A stretch of DNA of 64,000 nucleotides from Streptomyces omiyaensis (lineage in GTDB: Bacteria; Actinomycetota; Actinomycetes; Streptomycetales; Streptomycetaceae). Below are positions 16,192 to 24,187 of the stretch, one piece after another. The translations under genes were made by a program, and so were the position numbers. Every line of letters starts with the position of its first letter. Position 1 is the first letter of the stretch. Location: the NCBI RefSeq assembly GCF_014650895.1, contig NZ_BMVV01000014.1, positions 1 through 64,000 of the forward strand, in the 5' to 3' direction. The notes under the pieces are model-generated. The model saw only the letters and a list, made by a program, of their open reading frames with translations. It searched no databases and was not told the origin of the DNA.

Positions 16192-18735
16192 CTACCAGCG
16201 CGCCGCCAGCAGCAGCGCGATGTCGTCCGGCCGGTCCGACGCCCGCACCGCCTCGTGCATCAGCCGGTCCGCCGCCTCCGTCAGCGGCAGCGACCCCGTC
16301 GACGCCAGCGTCCGCCGCAGCCGCTCCACGCCCTCGTCGATGTCCGCGCCCGGCCGCTCCACCAGCCCGTCCGTGTGCAGCGCCAGCACCGCGCCCGCCT
16401 CCAGCCGCAGCCGCGTCACCGGATACGCGGCACGGGCGTCCACCCCGAGCACCACGCCGCCCGCGACGTCCAGCACCTCCGCCGTCCCGTCCGGCCGGCG
16501 CAGCAGCGGCTGCGGATGACCGGCCCGCACCGCCCGCACCTCGCCCGTCCGCTCGTCCAGGACCATGTAGCAGCAGCTCGCGAACTGACCCGGGTCCAGG
16601 TCGATCAGGAGCCGGTTGGTGCCCCGCACGACCTCCTGCGGCGGCAGCCCGCTCAGCGCGAACGCGCGCACCGCGCTCCGCAGCTGACCCATCGTCGCCG
16701 CCGCCGCGACCCCGTGGCCCTGCACGTCCCCGATCACCAGCGCCAGCTCGCCCCGGGCCGTCTCCACCACGTCGTACCAGTCGCCCCCCACGTCCATCCC
16801 CTGCGTCCCCGGCAGATAGCGGCCGACCGTCTCCACGCCCTCCCGGACCGGCAGCCGGTGCGGGAGCAGGGCGTCCTGGAGCCCGCGCGCCACGGCGGCC
16901 TCGGAGTCGTACCGCTGCGCCCGTTCGAGCGCCTGTGCGATCAGTCCGGCCAGTGCGGTGAGCACCGAGCGCTCCTCCGCGCTGAAGTCGCGCGGCCGGT
17001 CGAAGCCCAGGATGCACGAGCCGACGGGTCGGCCCGAGGCGATCAGCGGCAGGAACGCCCGCGCCCCCGTCTGCGCGTCCAGCGGCAGCTCCGGATAGGT
17101 CCGGCCCAGGATCTCCATCGACTCGAAGAACAGCGCCCGGCCGCTGGTCAGCGCGTCCACCCCCGGCACCCGGGCGTCGAGCGGGGCACCGTCGAACCGG
17201 TCCAGGAAGCCGGGCGGGAAGCCCGTCTCCCACGCCAGGTAGAGCCGCCGGTCGCTCAGCAGGTAGATCGCCAGCTGCCGGCCGCCGAAGGCCGGCAGCA
17301 GCTCCTCGGTGACCACCGCCGACACCTGGCGCGCCGTCACCGCCTCCGTCAGGGCGATCGCCAGCGCCACCGGCCGGTAGAGGGACGCGGCCCGGGTGTC
17401 GTCGGGCCCGAGCCCGTCCCCCGGCCGCGGCACCGGCGCCGGGGGCGGGGACGGATGCGGCGGCGGTACGGAGGCGGGCACGGTCACCTCCGGGGCGCCG
17501 GCCCCCTCGGGCAGCGGCTCCTCCTCCGGCACCAGCACCATGGTCACGCCGTCCCGGCCCGGGTACAGCGACACCGTCAGCCACCGGCCCTCGTCCGGGC
17601 GGGCCAGGAAGCGCACCGGCTCGCTCGACAGCAGCGCCGCCCGCAGCTGCTCCTCGTGGAAGGGGTGCGCGAACCACGGCAGCGCCTCCCACAGCGGCCG
17701 CCCGGCCAGCGCCCCGCGCGGGCGCCCCAGCAGCCGCTCGGTGAGGTCGTTCAGATAGGTGATCCGGCCGAGCCGGTCGACGGCCAGGATGGCCCGCGGC
17801 AGCCGGTCGGTGGCGTCCGAGCCGATCAGCCCCGTGCCCAGGTCCACCAGGGCGCCCGCCAGATGCCCGTGCCCGTCCGCCCCGACGAACCGGGAGCGCG
17901 CCGACACCTCCAGGAGGTGCAGCCCGCCGTCCGGGCCCTTCAGGCGCAGCCGGCGCACCCCGCCGCCGTCCGCCGTGCCGGTCCGGCGGGCCGCCGCCCA
18001 CAGGGCGTAGCCGTCCTCCGGCTCCAGCCGCGAGGTCAGCGCCTCGATCGGCAGCGGTCCGCCCTCCCGCACCCCGAGGATCGCCCGCAGCCCGTCGTCC
18101 ATGGTCACGGTCCCCGCCGCCAGGTCCCAGTCGAAGGAGCCGAAGCGCACCGGCGGCACCGAGCCCGACGGCAGCTGGACGCAGATCGGGTCGCCCGGCC
18201 AGCGCAGGTCCGTGCCGGCCGCAGCCAGCCCCGCGAGCACCTCCCCGAGCCGCAGGCCCACCCGGGTCGCCCGCTCCCGGTCCCGCGCCCCGACCGGCAG
18301 GCCCGGAGTCGGCGGCCGCAGCACCACCAGCACCCCGAACCGCTCCCGGCCGGCGGCCACGGGGACGTACAGCGAGGAGAACGGGAAGGGCAGGCTCGCC
18401 ACCAGCTGCGGGAACCGCCGCATCGACTCCTCGACGTCCGACAGGTAGACCGCCTGCCCCGACCGGTGCACCTCGGCGACCGGGAAGGGCCGGTTGGTGT
18501 GCATCCGCGACCAGGGCCGGAACAGCTCGCCCGGCAGCCCCGCCAGTACCGAGAGCCTCAGCAGTCCCGGCGTGCCGGAACGCAGGTACACCCCGCCGGC
18601 GTATCCGCCGACCGCTTCCACCACGTCCGTCGCCGCCTCCGCGAGGGCCTGCGTCAGGGCCTGCGGAGGCGTGCCGGGGGGCGGGTCGTGCGCCGTCACA
18701 CAGCCAGCATGCGCCCGCCCCGAAACCCGCCGCAT
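16192..18735 (-). CDS. multi-sensor SpoIIE/PP2C phosphatase (GAF-PAS-PAS-GAF-PP2C)
   Basis: An 847-residue cytosolic signalling protein. An N-terminal GAF-like domain (about 25-190) is followed by a PAS-like domain containing RFGSFDWDLAAGTVTMDDGL (near 200-320). A second PAS includes AILAVDRLGRITYLNDLTER (near 325-440), then a GAF (about 465-610). The SpoIIE/PP2C domain fills the last 210 residues, with DVGGDWYDVVE, VIGDVQGHGVAAAATMGQL and the terminal LALHTDGLVERPGADIDE. A Pro-rich linker lies near 430-450. The start is uncertain: ATG 18735 and GTG 18699 are both in frame without a strong ribosome site. Output is presumed to be dephosphorylation of a sigma-factor antagonist. Confidence 0.85.
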   Translation of the reverse strand: MRRVSGRAHAGCVTAHDPPPGTPPQALTQALAEAATDVVEAVGGYAGGVYLRSGTPGLLRLSVLAGLPGELFRPWSRMHTNRPFPVAEVHRSGQAVYLSDVEESMRRFPQLVASLPFPFSSLYVPVAAGRERFGVLVVLRPPTPGLPVGARDRERATRVGLRLGEVLAGLAAAGTDLRWPGDPICVQLPSGSVPPVRFGSFDWDLAAGTVTMDDGLRAILGVREGGPLPIEALTSRLEPEDGYALWAAARRTGTADGGGVRRLRLKGPDGGLHLLEVSARSRFVGADGHGHLAGALVDLGTGLIGSDATDRLPRAILAVDRLGRITYLNDLTERLLGRPRGALAGRPLWEALPWFAHPFHEEQLRAALLSSEPVRFLARPDEGRWLTVSLYPGRDGVTMVLVPEEEPLPEGAGAPEVTVPASVPPPHPSPPPAPVPRPGDGLGPDDTRAASLYRPVALAIALTEAVTARQVSAVVTEELLPAFGGRQLAIYLLSDRRLYLAWETGFPPGFLDRFDGAPLDARVPGVDALTSGRALFFESMEILGRTYPELPLDAQTGARAFLPLIASGRPVGSCILGFDRPRDFSAEERSVLTALAGLIAQALERAQRYDSEAAVARGLQDALLPHRLPVREGVETVGRYLPGTQGMDVGGDWYDVVETARGELALVIGDVQGHGVAAAATMGQLRSAVRAFALSGLPPQEVVRGTNRLLIDLDPGQFASCCYMVLDERTGEVRAVRAGHPQPLLRRPDGTAEVLDVAGGVVLGVDARAAYPVTRLRLEAGAVLALHTDGLVERPGADIDEGVERLRRTLASTGSLPLTEAADRLMHEAVRASDRPDDIALLLAARW

Positions 18736-18864
18736 CCCGGAGCGCCCCCGCGGGGCTGTTGACCCGGCGCTTCCGGACCGTCACACTCGGTCGTCGTCCG
18801 CCGCCGTCCCGGGAGGGCGGACGACCCCATCGTCCTCACCACCACCTCGCGCCCAGGGGGCACC

Positions 18865-19629
18865 ATGATCGGCCGGGTACTTCCCTACGACGTCCACGGC
18901 GACGGCCCGGAGAGGGCCCTCGTCCTCCACAACTGGTTCGGCGACCGCAGCAGCTTCGACCCGCTCCGCGCGCACCTCGACGGGTCGGCGGGCAGCTACG
19001 CCTTCCTCGACTGCCGGGGCTACGGCGAGGCGCGGGACGCCGAGGGCGCCTACACGATGGAGGAGGTGGCCGCGGACGCCCTGGCCGTCGCCGACGACCT
19101 CGGCTGGGACTCCTTCTCCGTCATCGGGCACTCGATGGGCGGCAAGGCGGCCCAGCTGATGCTGCTCGACTCGCCCGACCGGGTGCGTTCGATCGTCGGC
19201 ATCTCGCCCGTCTCCGCCGCGGGCTTCCCCCTGGACGAGGAGAGCCGGCAGCTGTTCGCCGGGGCCGCCGACGACCCGGCGCTCCGCCGGGTGATCATCG
19301 ACCACACCACGGGCGGCCGCCGTCCCGGCCCCTGGCTCGACGCCGTCGTCGACCGCTCGGTGAGCCGCTCCTCGACCGCCGCGTTCCGCGCCTACCTCGA
19401 CTCCTGGTCCGGTCCCGACTTCCACGAGCGGGTCCGCGACAACCCGACGCCCGTGCTGCTGGTCGTCGGCGCCCACGACCCGGCGCTCGGCGCCGAGGCG
19501 ATGGAGACGACCTGGCTGCGCTGGTACCCCAACGCCCGCCTCGAAGTCCTCGCGGAGGCCGGCCACTATCCGCCGGAGGAGGCGCCCGAGGACCTCGCCC
19601 GGGCCATCGAGGCCTTCCTCGCCGCCTGA
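18865..19629 (+). CDS. alpha/beta-fold hydrolase
   Basis: A 254-residue alpha/beta hydrolase. It begins with the HNWFGDRSSF oxyanion region, has the nucleophile elbow FSVIGHSMGGKAAQL, an acid at VVGAHDPAL and a final histidine in AEAGHYPPEE. The lid region is short. It groups with esterase or haloperoxidase-like enzymes. Substrate cannot be told. AGGGGG precedes ATG 18865. It lies divergent from the phosphatase gene, and tandem DevR-type boxes follow it. Confidence 0.75.
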   Translation: MIGRVLPYDVHGDGPERALVLHNWFGDRSSFDPLRAHLDGSAGSYAFLDCRGYGEARDAEGAYTMEEVAADALAVADDLGWDSFSVIGHSMGGKAAQLMLLDSPDRVRSIVGISPVSAAGFPLDEESRQLFAGAADDPALRRVIIDHTTGGRRPGPWLDAVVDRSVSRSSTAAFRAYLDSWSGPDFHERVRDNPTPVLLVVGAHDPALGAEAMETTWLRWYPNARLEVLAEAGHYPPEEAPEDLARAIEAFLAA

Positions 19630-19640
19630 CCCCGGGGACC

Positions 19641-19676
19641 GGGACCTCCCGCGGGGCCGCACGGGACTTCCGGCCC
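19641..19676 (+). promoter_or_regulatory. tandem DevR/DosR-type boxes
   Basis: GGGACTTCCGGCCC at 19663-19676 matches the DevR box core (GGGACTTnnGnCCC type). A weaker copy, GGGACCTCCCGCGG, begins at 19641. The 22-bp offset equals the spacing of tandem Dos boxes in mycobacteria. A -10-like TACTCG at 19712 follows at a distance fitting activation. The genes downstream, a universal stress protein and a phosphoribosyltransferase-hydrolase fusion, are typical dormancy-regulon members. Confidence 0.6.
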
Positions 19677-19769
19677 GCGTGGCGCCCGGCCGGCCGGGCA
19701 GTCGACGGGTGTACTCGATCACGAGGGCACCCGCGACCGGCGGAGCACGACCGGAAGGAAGAACAGGCG

Positions 19770-20693
19770 ATGGGGCGCAGCGAGGAACGGGCCACGACAC
19801 CGCGGAGCACCGGCGGGCAGGCGCCCGGCGTGCCGTTCGTCCTCGTCGGGACGGACGGTTCGCCGTCGGCGCTCCTGGCGGTCGAGACGGCGGCGCGGGA
19901 GGCTGGACGGCGCGGCGCGCGGCTGGTCGTCGTACACGCCTTCATCTGGCCGCTGTTCCGCGTCGGCCTGGAGCCCTCCCTGTACGGCCCCACCGAGAGC
20001 GGGCTGCGGCGGCAGGCGCAGATCGTCCTGGACACGGCCGTGGCCCGGGCCGGGGCGGCGGCCCCCGGTACGGAGGTCTCCGGCGAGCTGATCTCCGGCG
20101 AGCCGCTCGTGGTCCTCGCCACCCGGTCCCGGGGTGCCGAGCTGGTGGTCGTCGGCAGCCGGGGGACCGGTGCCTTCTCCGGACTGGTGCTCGGCTCGGT
20201 CGCCGTCCACCTCGCCGCCCACGCCCGGTGCCCCGTCCTCGTGGTGCGGGGCCGGGAGGAGCCCGACGGGCCGGTGCTCCTCGCCGTCGACGGGTCCCCG
20301 GACTCCGACGCGGCCGTCGACTTCGCGTTCGCCGAGGCGCGGGCGCGCGGCGCCGCGCTCGTCGCCGTCCACGCGTGGGCCCCGAGCTCGGGCCCGGTCG
20401 ACCCCACCCCCCTCTTCCACGGCGCCGAGGAGGTGCACGCGGAGGCCGCCCGGGTCCTCGACGCGGCCCTGGCCCGTGCCGCCGAACGCCACCCGGGGGC
20501 GACCGCCGAGCCCCGCCTGCTGCGCGGCAGGCCCCGCGAGGTCCTCCTGGAGGAGAGCGCGGGCGCCCAGCTGCTCGTCATGGGCGCCCGGGGCCGCGGC
20601 GGCTTCGCCGGTCTCCTCCTGGGCTCCGTCAGCCAGGCCCTCCTGCACCACGCCGACTGCCCGGTGGCGGTGGTGCGGAGGGACGCGGGCTGA
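19770..20693 (+). CDS. tandem universal stress protein
   Basis: A 307-residue protein formed of two USP domains (about 22-167 and 172-305). Each carries the ATP-binding G-2X-G-9X-G(S/T) signature: GSRGTGAFSGLVLGS in the first and GARGRGGFAGLLLGS in the second. The N-terminal strand of each domain reads VLVGTDGSPSA and LLAVDGSPDSDAA. The two-domain form is common in actinobacterial DosR/DevR regulons. It binds ATP and probably helps survival at low oxygen or in stationary phase. ATG 19770 has GGAAGGAAG upstream at a rather long distance. Confidence 0.85.
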   Translation: MGRSEERATTPRSTGGQAPGVPFVLVGTDGSPSALLAVETAAREAGRRGARLVVVHAFIWPLFRVGLEPSLYGPTESGLRRQAQIVLDTAVARAGAAAPGTEVSGELISGEPLVVLATRSRGAELVVVGSRGTGAFSGLVLGSVAVHLAAHARCPVLVVRGREEPDGPVLLAVDGSPDSDAAVDFAFAEARARGAALVAVHAWAPSSGPVDPTPLFHGAEEVHAEAARVLDAALARAAERHPGATAEPRLLRGRPREVLLEESAGAQLLVMGARGRGGFAGLLLGSVSQALLHHADCPVAVVRRDAG

Positions 20694-20825
20694 GAGGGGG
20701 CTGCCGGGCGGGGCGTGGGTCCCGGCCGGACCCGCCCGCCGTCCGTCGACCCGGACCTGGGGTGGTGGGACCCTGGAGGAGCGGACGGGTCCGCGCGGGG
20801 GGTGCCCACCGGGAAGGGGCGCTTC

Positions 20826-22130
20826 ATGTTCTTCGCCGACCGGGTCGACGCGGGGCGGCGGCTCGCCGCCCTGCTCGGTCATCTCAAGGGACGTGACGTC
20901 GTCGTCCTGGGGCTGCCGCGCGGCGGGGTCCCGGTGGCGGCCGAGGTCGCCGAGGCCCTCGCCGCGCCGCTGGACGTCTGCCTCGTCCGGAAGCTGGGCG
21001 TGCCGAGCCGGCCCGAGCTGGCCATGGGGGCGATCGGCGAGGGCGGGGTGCGGGTGCTCAACGAGCGGATCCTGCGGGACGCGGGCGTGGACGCGCGGGA
21101 GCTGGCCGCGGTCGAGGAGCGGGAGCGGGCGGTGCTGGCCGCCCGGGCCCGGCTCTACCGGGGCGGCCGTGAGCCGCCGCCGCTGGACGGGCGGACGGTG
21201 GTGGTCGTCGACGACGGGCTCGCCACCGGCGCGACCGCGCTGGCAGCCTGCCGGGTGGTGCGCGCCGGGGGCGCGGGGTGGATCGTGCTCGCGGTGCCGG
21301 TGGCGCCGCACGGCTGGACGGCCCGGCTCGGGGGCGAGGCCGACGAGACGGTCGCGGCCCGGACGCCCGACGGGTTCGCCGCCGTCGGACAGTTCTACCG
21401 GGACTTCGACCAGACGCCGGACGCCGAGGTGGTGACCCTGCTGGAACGGAGCCGGGCGGCGCGGAGGCCGGCGGTCCGGCACACCGCCGTACGGATCCCG
21501 GTCGGCGGGCCGGTGCTGGCGGGCGACCTGGCGCTGCCCGACGAGGCCGGCGGACTGGTCCTCTTCGCGCACGGCAGCGGGAGCGGACGGCACAGCCCGC
21601 GGAACCGGGCGGTGGCGGCGGCGCTGAACGGGGCGGGGCTCGGGACGCTCCTGTTCGACCTGCTGACGGAGGACGAGGCGGCCGACCGGGAACGGGTCTT
21701 CGACACCCCGCTCCTCGCCGGGCGGCTGGCCCGCGCCTCCGCCTGGGCGGCCCTGGGGCCCGGGACGGAGGGGCTGCCCCGGGGCTACTTCGGGGCGAGC
21801 ACGGGCGCGGCGGCCGCGCTGTGGGCGGCGGCCGAGCCGGGGGACGACGTGGCCGCCGTGGTGTCGAGGGGCGGCCGGCCCGACCTGGCGGGGGAGCGGC
21901 TCACCGGGGTGCGGGCCCCGACGCTGCTGATCGTCGGCGGGCGCGACGAGCCGGTCCTCGGCCTCAACCGGCGGGCGCGGGAGCTGCTGCGCTGCGAGAG
22001 CGACCTGGCGGTCGTGCCCGGCGCCGGGCACCTCTTCGAGGAGCCGGGGGCCCTGGAGGAGGTGGCGGCGCTCGCGGCGGCCTGGTTCGCCGGCCGCTTC
22101 GGGGCGGCGGCCGGCGGGACGGGTCAGTAG
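20826..22130 (+). CDS. phosphoribosyltransferase fused to dienelactone-hydrolase-like domain
   Basis: A 434-residue two-domain protein. The N-terminal half is a type I phosphoribosyltransferase, with the PRPP loop VVVVDDGLATGATALAA near residue 125. The C-terminal half (from about residue 210) is a dienelactone-hydrolase-like alpha/beta domain with GASTGAAAALWAA as nucleophile elbow, IVGGRDEPVLGL for the acid and PGAGHLFEEPG for the His. The arrangement matches Mycobacterium Rv0571c, a DosR-regulon protein of unknown biochemical function. ATG 20826 has AAGGGG upstream. Its 3' end overlaps the converging wall hydrolase gene by 7 bases. Confidence 0.83.
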   Translation: MFFADRVDAGRRLAALLGHLKGRDVVVLGLPRGGVPVAAEVAEALAAPLDVCLVRKLGVPSRPELAMGAIGEGGVRVLNERILRDAGVDARELAAVEERERAVLAARARLYRGGREPPPLDGRTVVVVDDGLATGATALAACRVVRAGGAGWIVLAVPVAPHGWTARLGGEADETVAARTPDGFAAVGQFYRDFDQTPDAEVVTLLERSRAARRPAVRHTAVRIPVGGPVLAGDLALPDEAGGLVLFAHGSGSGRHSPRNRAVAAALNGAGLGTLLFDLLTEDEAADRERVFDTPLLAGRLARASAWAALGPGTEGLPRGYFGASTGAAAALWAAAEPGDDVAAVVSRGGRPDLAGERLTGVRAPTLLIVGGRDEPVLGLNRRARELLRCESDLAVVPGAGHLFEEPGALEEVAALAAAWFAGRFGAAAGGTGQ

Positions 22131-23029
22131 GCGCCGTTGACGTTGTCGATGGAGCCGTACCGGTCGGCCGCGTAGTTGCAGGCGGCGGTGATGTTGGCGA
22201 CGGGGTCGTACGGGTCGAGCGAGGTGCCCGGCACGTGGTACGCCGCGAAGGTCGGGTCGATGACCTGGAGCAGGCCCTTGGAGGGGGTGCCCTTGGCGGC
22301 GTTGGAGTCCCAGAGGTTGACGGCGCGGGGGTTGCCGGAGGACTCGCGCATGACGTTGCGGAGGATGCCGTCGTAGGAGCCGGGGATGCCGTAGCGGGCC
22401 ATGACGTCCAGCGACTCGCGGATCCAGCCGTCGAGGTTGTCGGCGTACCGGGTGGCGGCGGCGGGCACGGCCCGGACGGCCGCGGTTTGCGCCTGGGGCT
22501 GCTCGGCGCGGGTCTGCGCGGCGGGGGCGGCGGCGCGGTGCGCGGAGCGGCTCGCCCGTTCGGCGGAACCGGAGGCGGCGGGCTTCGCCGTCGCCTTGCG
22601 GGACTTCGGCTGCTGGGCCGGGGCGGCCTTCGCGGAATCCCGACGAATCGTCAGTTCGAGACCGGGGTGAATGAGTGACGGATTGTCACCCACGGCCGTC
22701 CTGTTCGCCTGGTAAAGCGACTTCCAGCCGCCCTGAATTCCCTTTCGGTGGGCGATCAGGGAAAGGGAGTCGCCCTGCACCACGGTGTAGGCGCGCGGGG
22801 CGGCCGGCGCGGCGGGAGCGGCCGCGGGGGCCTGGACGGCGGCGGTGGCCGCGGTGCGGACGGCCTGGGTCGCGGCGAGGGGCGCCGTGCTCGGGGCGGC
22901 GGGCTGGGCGCCGGCCGTGGCGGGCACGACGAGGGGCAGGGCGAGGGCGACTCCGCCGGTGCCCGCGAAGGCGATGCCTCGGGAGACGGGGCGGCGTCGG
23001 GGGCGGCGGTGCTTGCCGTGAGCGGGCAT
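22124..23029 (-). CDS. secreted LysM-transglycosylase wall hydrolase
   Basis: A 301-residue secreted protein. A basic start and signal peptide (to about residue 41) lead to a LysM domain, AYTVVQGDSLSLIAHRKG, near residues 79-127. A linker rich in Lys, Ala, Gln and Pro precedes a C-terminal SLT-like lysozyme domain with the catalytic Glu in NVMRESSGNPRAVNLWD near residues 223-239 and GLLQVIDPTFAAYHVPG. It cleaves peptidoglycan. The class is typical of Streptomyces resuscitation or germination wall hydrolases under c-di-AMP control, consistent with the riboswitch in its leader. Confidence 0.9.
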   Translation of the reverse strand: MPAHGKHRRPRRRPVSRGIAFAGTGGVALALPLVVPATAGAQPAAPSTAPLAATQAVRTAATAAVQAPAAAPAAPAAPRAYTVVQGDSLSLIAHRKGIQGGWKSLYQANRTAVGDNPSLIHPGLELTIRRDSAKAAPAQQPKSRKATAKPAASGSAERASRSAHRAAAPAAQTRAEQPQAQTAAVRAVPAAATRYADNLDGWIRESLDVMARYGIPGSYDGILRNVMRESSGNPRAVNLWDSNAAKGTPSKGLLQVIDPTFAAYHVPGTSLDPYDPVANITAACNYAADRYGSIDNVNGAY

Positions 23030-23044
23030 GACGGATTCCTCTCC

Positions 23045-23212
23045 GGCGCCTGCGAGGTGAGCTGTCGGGTTCGGACGGGAGGTGTCCGGCCGCGCGCACG
23101 CGGCTTCACCCCGAGCCGTTCCGGATGGCCGGACCGGCGGTGTGGTGGGTCCCCCGCTCCTGCCGTCGGGTGAAATGGGAGGTCTTCCGGGCGGTGGCAG
23201 GATTCGGCGGTC
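23045..23212 (-). promoter_or_regulatory. ydaO-yuaA c-di-AMP riboswitch
   Basis: Reading the leader of the wall hydrolase on the minus strand, the aptamer segments appear in order: CCGCCGAATCCTGCC (around 23205), then GGGGGACCCACC, then GGGGTGAAGCCGC, then CCGTCCGAACCCGAC, AGCTCACCTCGCAGGCG. These are the conserved blocks of ydaO riboswitches, which turn off wall hydrolase genes when c-di-AMP is bound. It ends about 15 bases before the start codon. The Streptomyces wall-lytic enzymes are known members of this regulon. Confidence 0.85.
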
Positions 23213-23542
23213 CGCCCGAATGGAGGTGACCGTAGGCGAGGAATGCGGCGGGGAACAAGACGTGAATGCGGGAGAAAAGGAAAGGCAAAGATCGACCGGC
23301 CGGAATTCAAGATCGACCCTTCCGGTCCTGCTTCCGGATTCCCTTGCGCCGCACGGTCCGTGGGGAAGCGGGGAGCCGTCGCGGAAGGGGCGGAGTGAGT
23401 CGCGTCACTGGGTGTGCTATGTCCGAATAGAGCGCCCCATTCCCTTTGTGGAATTGTGGGCCGTAATGCCCCCGGCCGAAGTGGCGGGCGACACGGGGGG
23501 TCATATGTGGCAAACCGGACAATCATCACTAATCATGTGGGA
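23213..23542. other. intergenic promoter region between wall hydrolase and hypothetical gene
   Basis: About 330 bases of lower GC content lie between the riboswitch and the next rightward gene. The minus-strand promoter of the wall hydrolase must lie here, but no single -35/-10 pair stands out. The region near 23490-23540 is AT-rich, and its codons lack G/C third-position bias, which supports a leader and not coding sequence. Confidence 0.4.
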
Positions 23543-24181
23543 ATGTCGCTTCCCGTCCTGCCGCCCGCCGTCCCGCCCTCCGCCGTCCCGCCCTCCGCCG
23601 TGCCGCTCGACCCCGAGGCCCTCGACCGCGCGGCGGCCCGGCTCTACGAGAGCGCCGTCCTGGAGGGGCTGCTCGCACCCGCCCCGGCCGGCGCGGAGCC
23701 CGCCCCCGAGGCCTGGCGCGCCCTCCTCTCCCTCCCGGTGCACCGGCTCGTCGCCGACGCGCTCGACGCGCTGCCCCCGGCCCCGCCCGCCGAGCGGCCG
23801 CTGCCCGGCCGGATCGGGGCCGTCCTCCCGGACCGGCTGCACGCCTGGCGCCGGATCGGCCGTTCCGACGTGCGCCCCTCGGTCCACCTGGCCTACGCGC
23901 GCCGGGTGCTGACCGAATGGGGCTGGCAGAACACCCCGTACCGGCTGCGCGACGCGCGCGGCGCGCGCTGTCTGTGCGGTGCGCTGCTCGCCGCCCACCG
24001 GCTCGGCCACGGCAGCGCCTCGACCATGAACGAGTCCGGCGCCTGGATCATGGCCGAGCTGCGCTCCCGGGGCTGGCACGGCCTCATCGGGCCCTGGAAC
24101 CGGGCCCCCGGCCGCACCGCCGAGGACGCGCTCGCGCTGGTGGACGCCACGATCCGGCGCGCCGCCCTCGCCGGGCGCTGA
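23543..24181 (+). CDS. hypothetical protein, DUF6197-like
   Basis: A 212-residue protein. The first 25 residues are Pro/Val/Ala-rich. A helical middle is followed by RRVLTEWGWQNTPYRLRDARG and CLCGALLAAHRLGHGSA, the Trp and Cys-containing pattern reminiscent of DUF6197 proteins. Function is unknown and no catalytic motif is visible. ATG 23543 is chosen over GTG 23507 because the 12 codons between them have poor G/C third-position bias. It converges on the phospholipase C gene. Confidence 0.6.
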   Translation: MSLPVLPPAVPPSAVPPSAVPLDPEALDRAAARLYESAVLEGLLAPAPAGAEPAPEAWRALLSLPVHRLVADALDALPPAPPAERPLPGRIGAVLPDRLHAWRRIGRSDVRPSVHLAYARRVLTEWGWQNTPYRLRDARGARCLCGALLAAHRLGHGSASTMNESGAWIMAELRSRGWHGLIGPWNRAPGRTAEDALALVDATIRRAALAGR

Positions 24182-24187
24182 GGGGCG

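Noticed and set aside
20717..20733. GGGTCCCGGCCGGACCC as another DevR box
   Set aside because: The half sites read GGGTCC/GGACCC, not GGGAC/GTCCC, so it lacks the DevR core.
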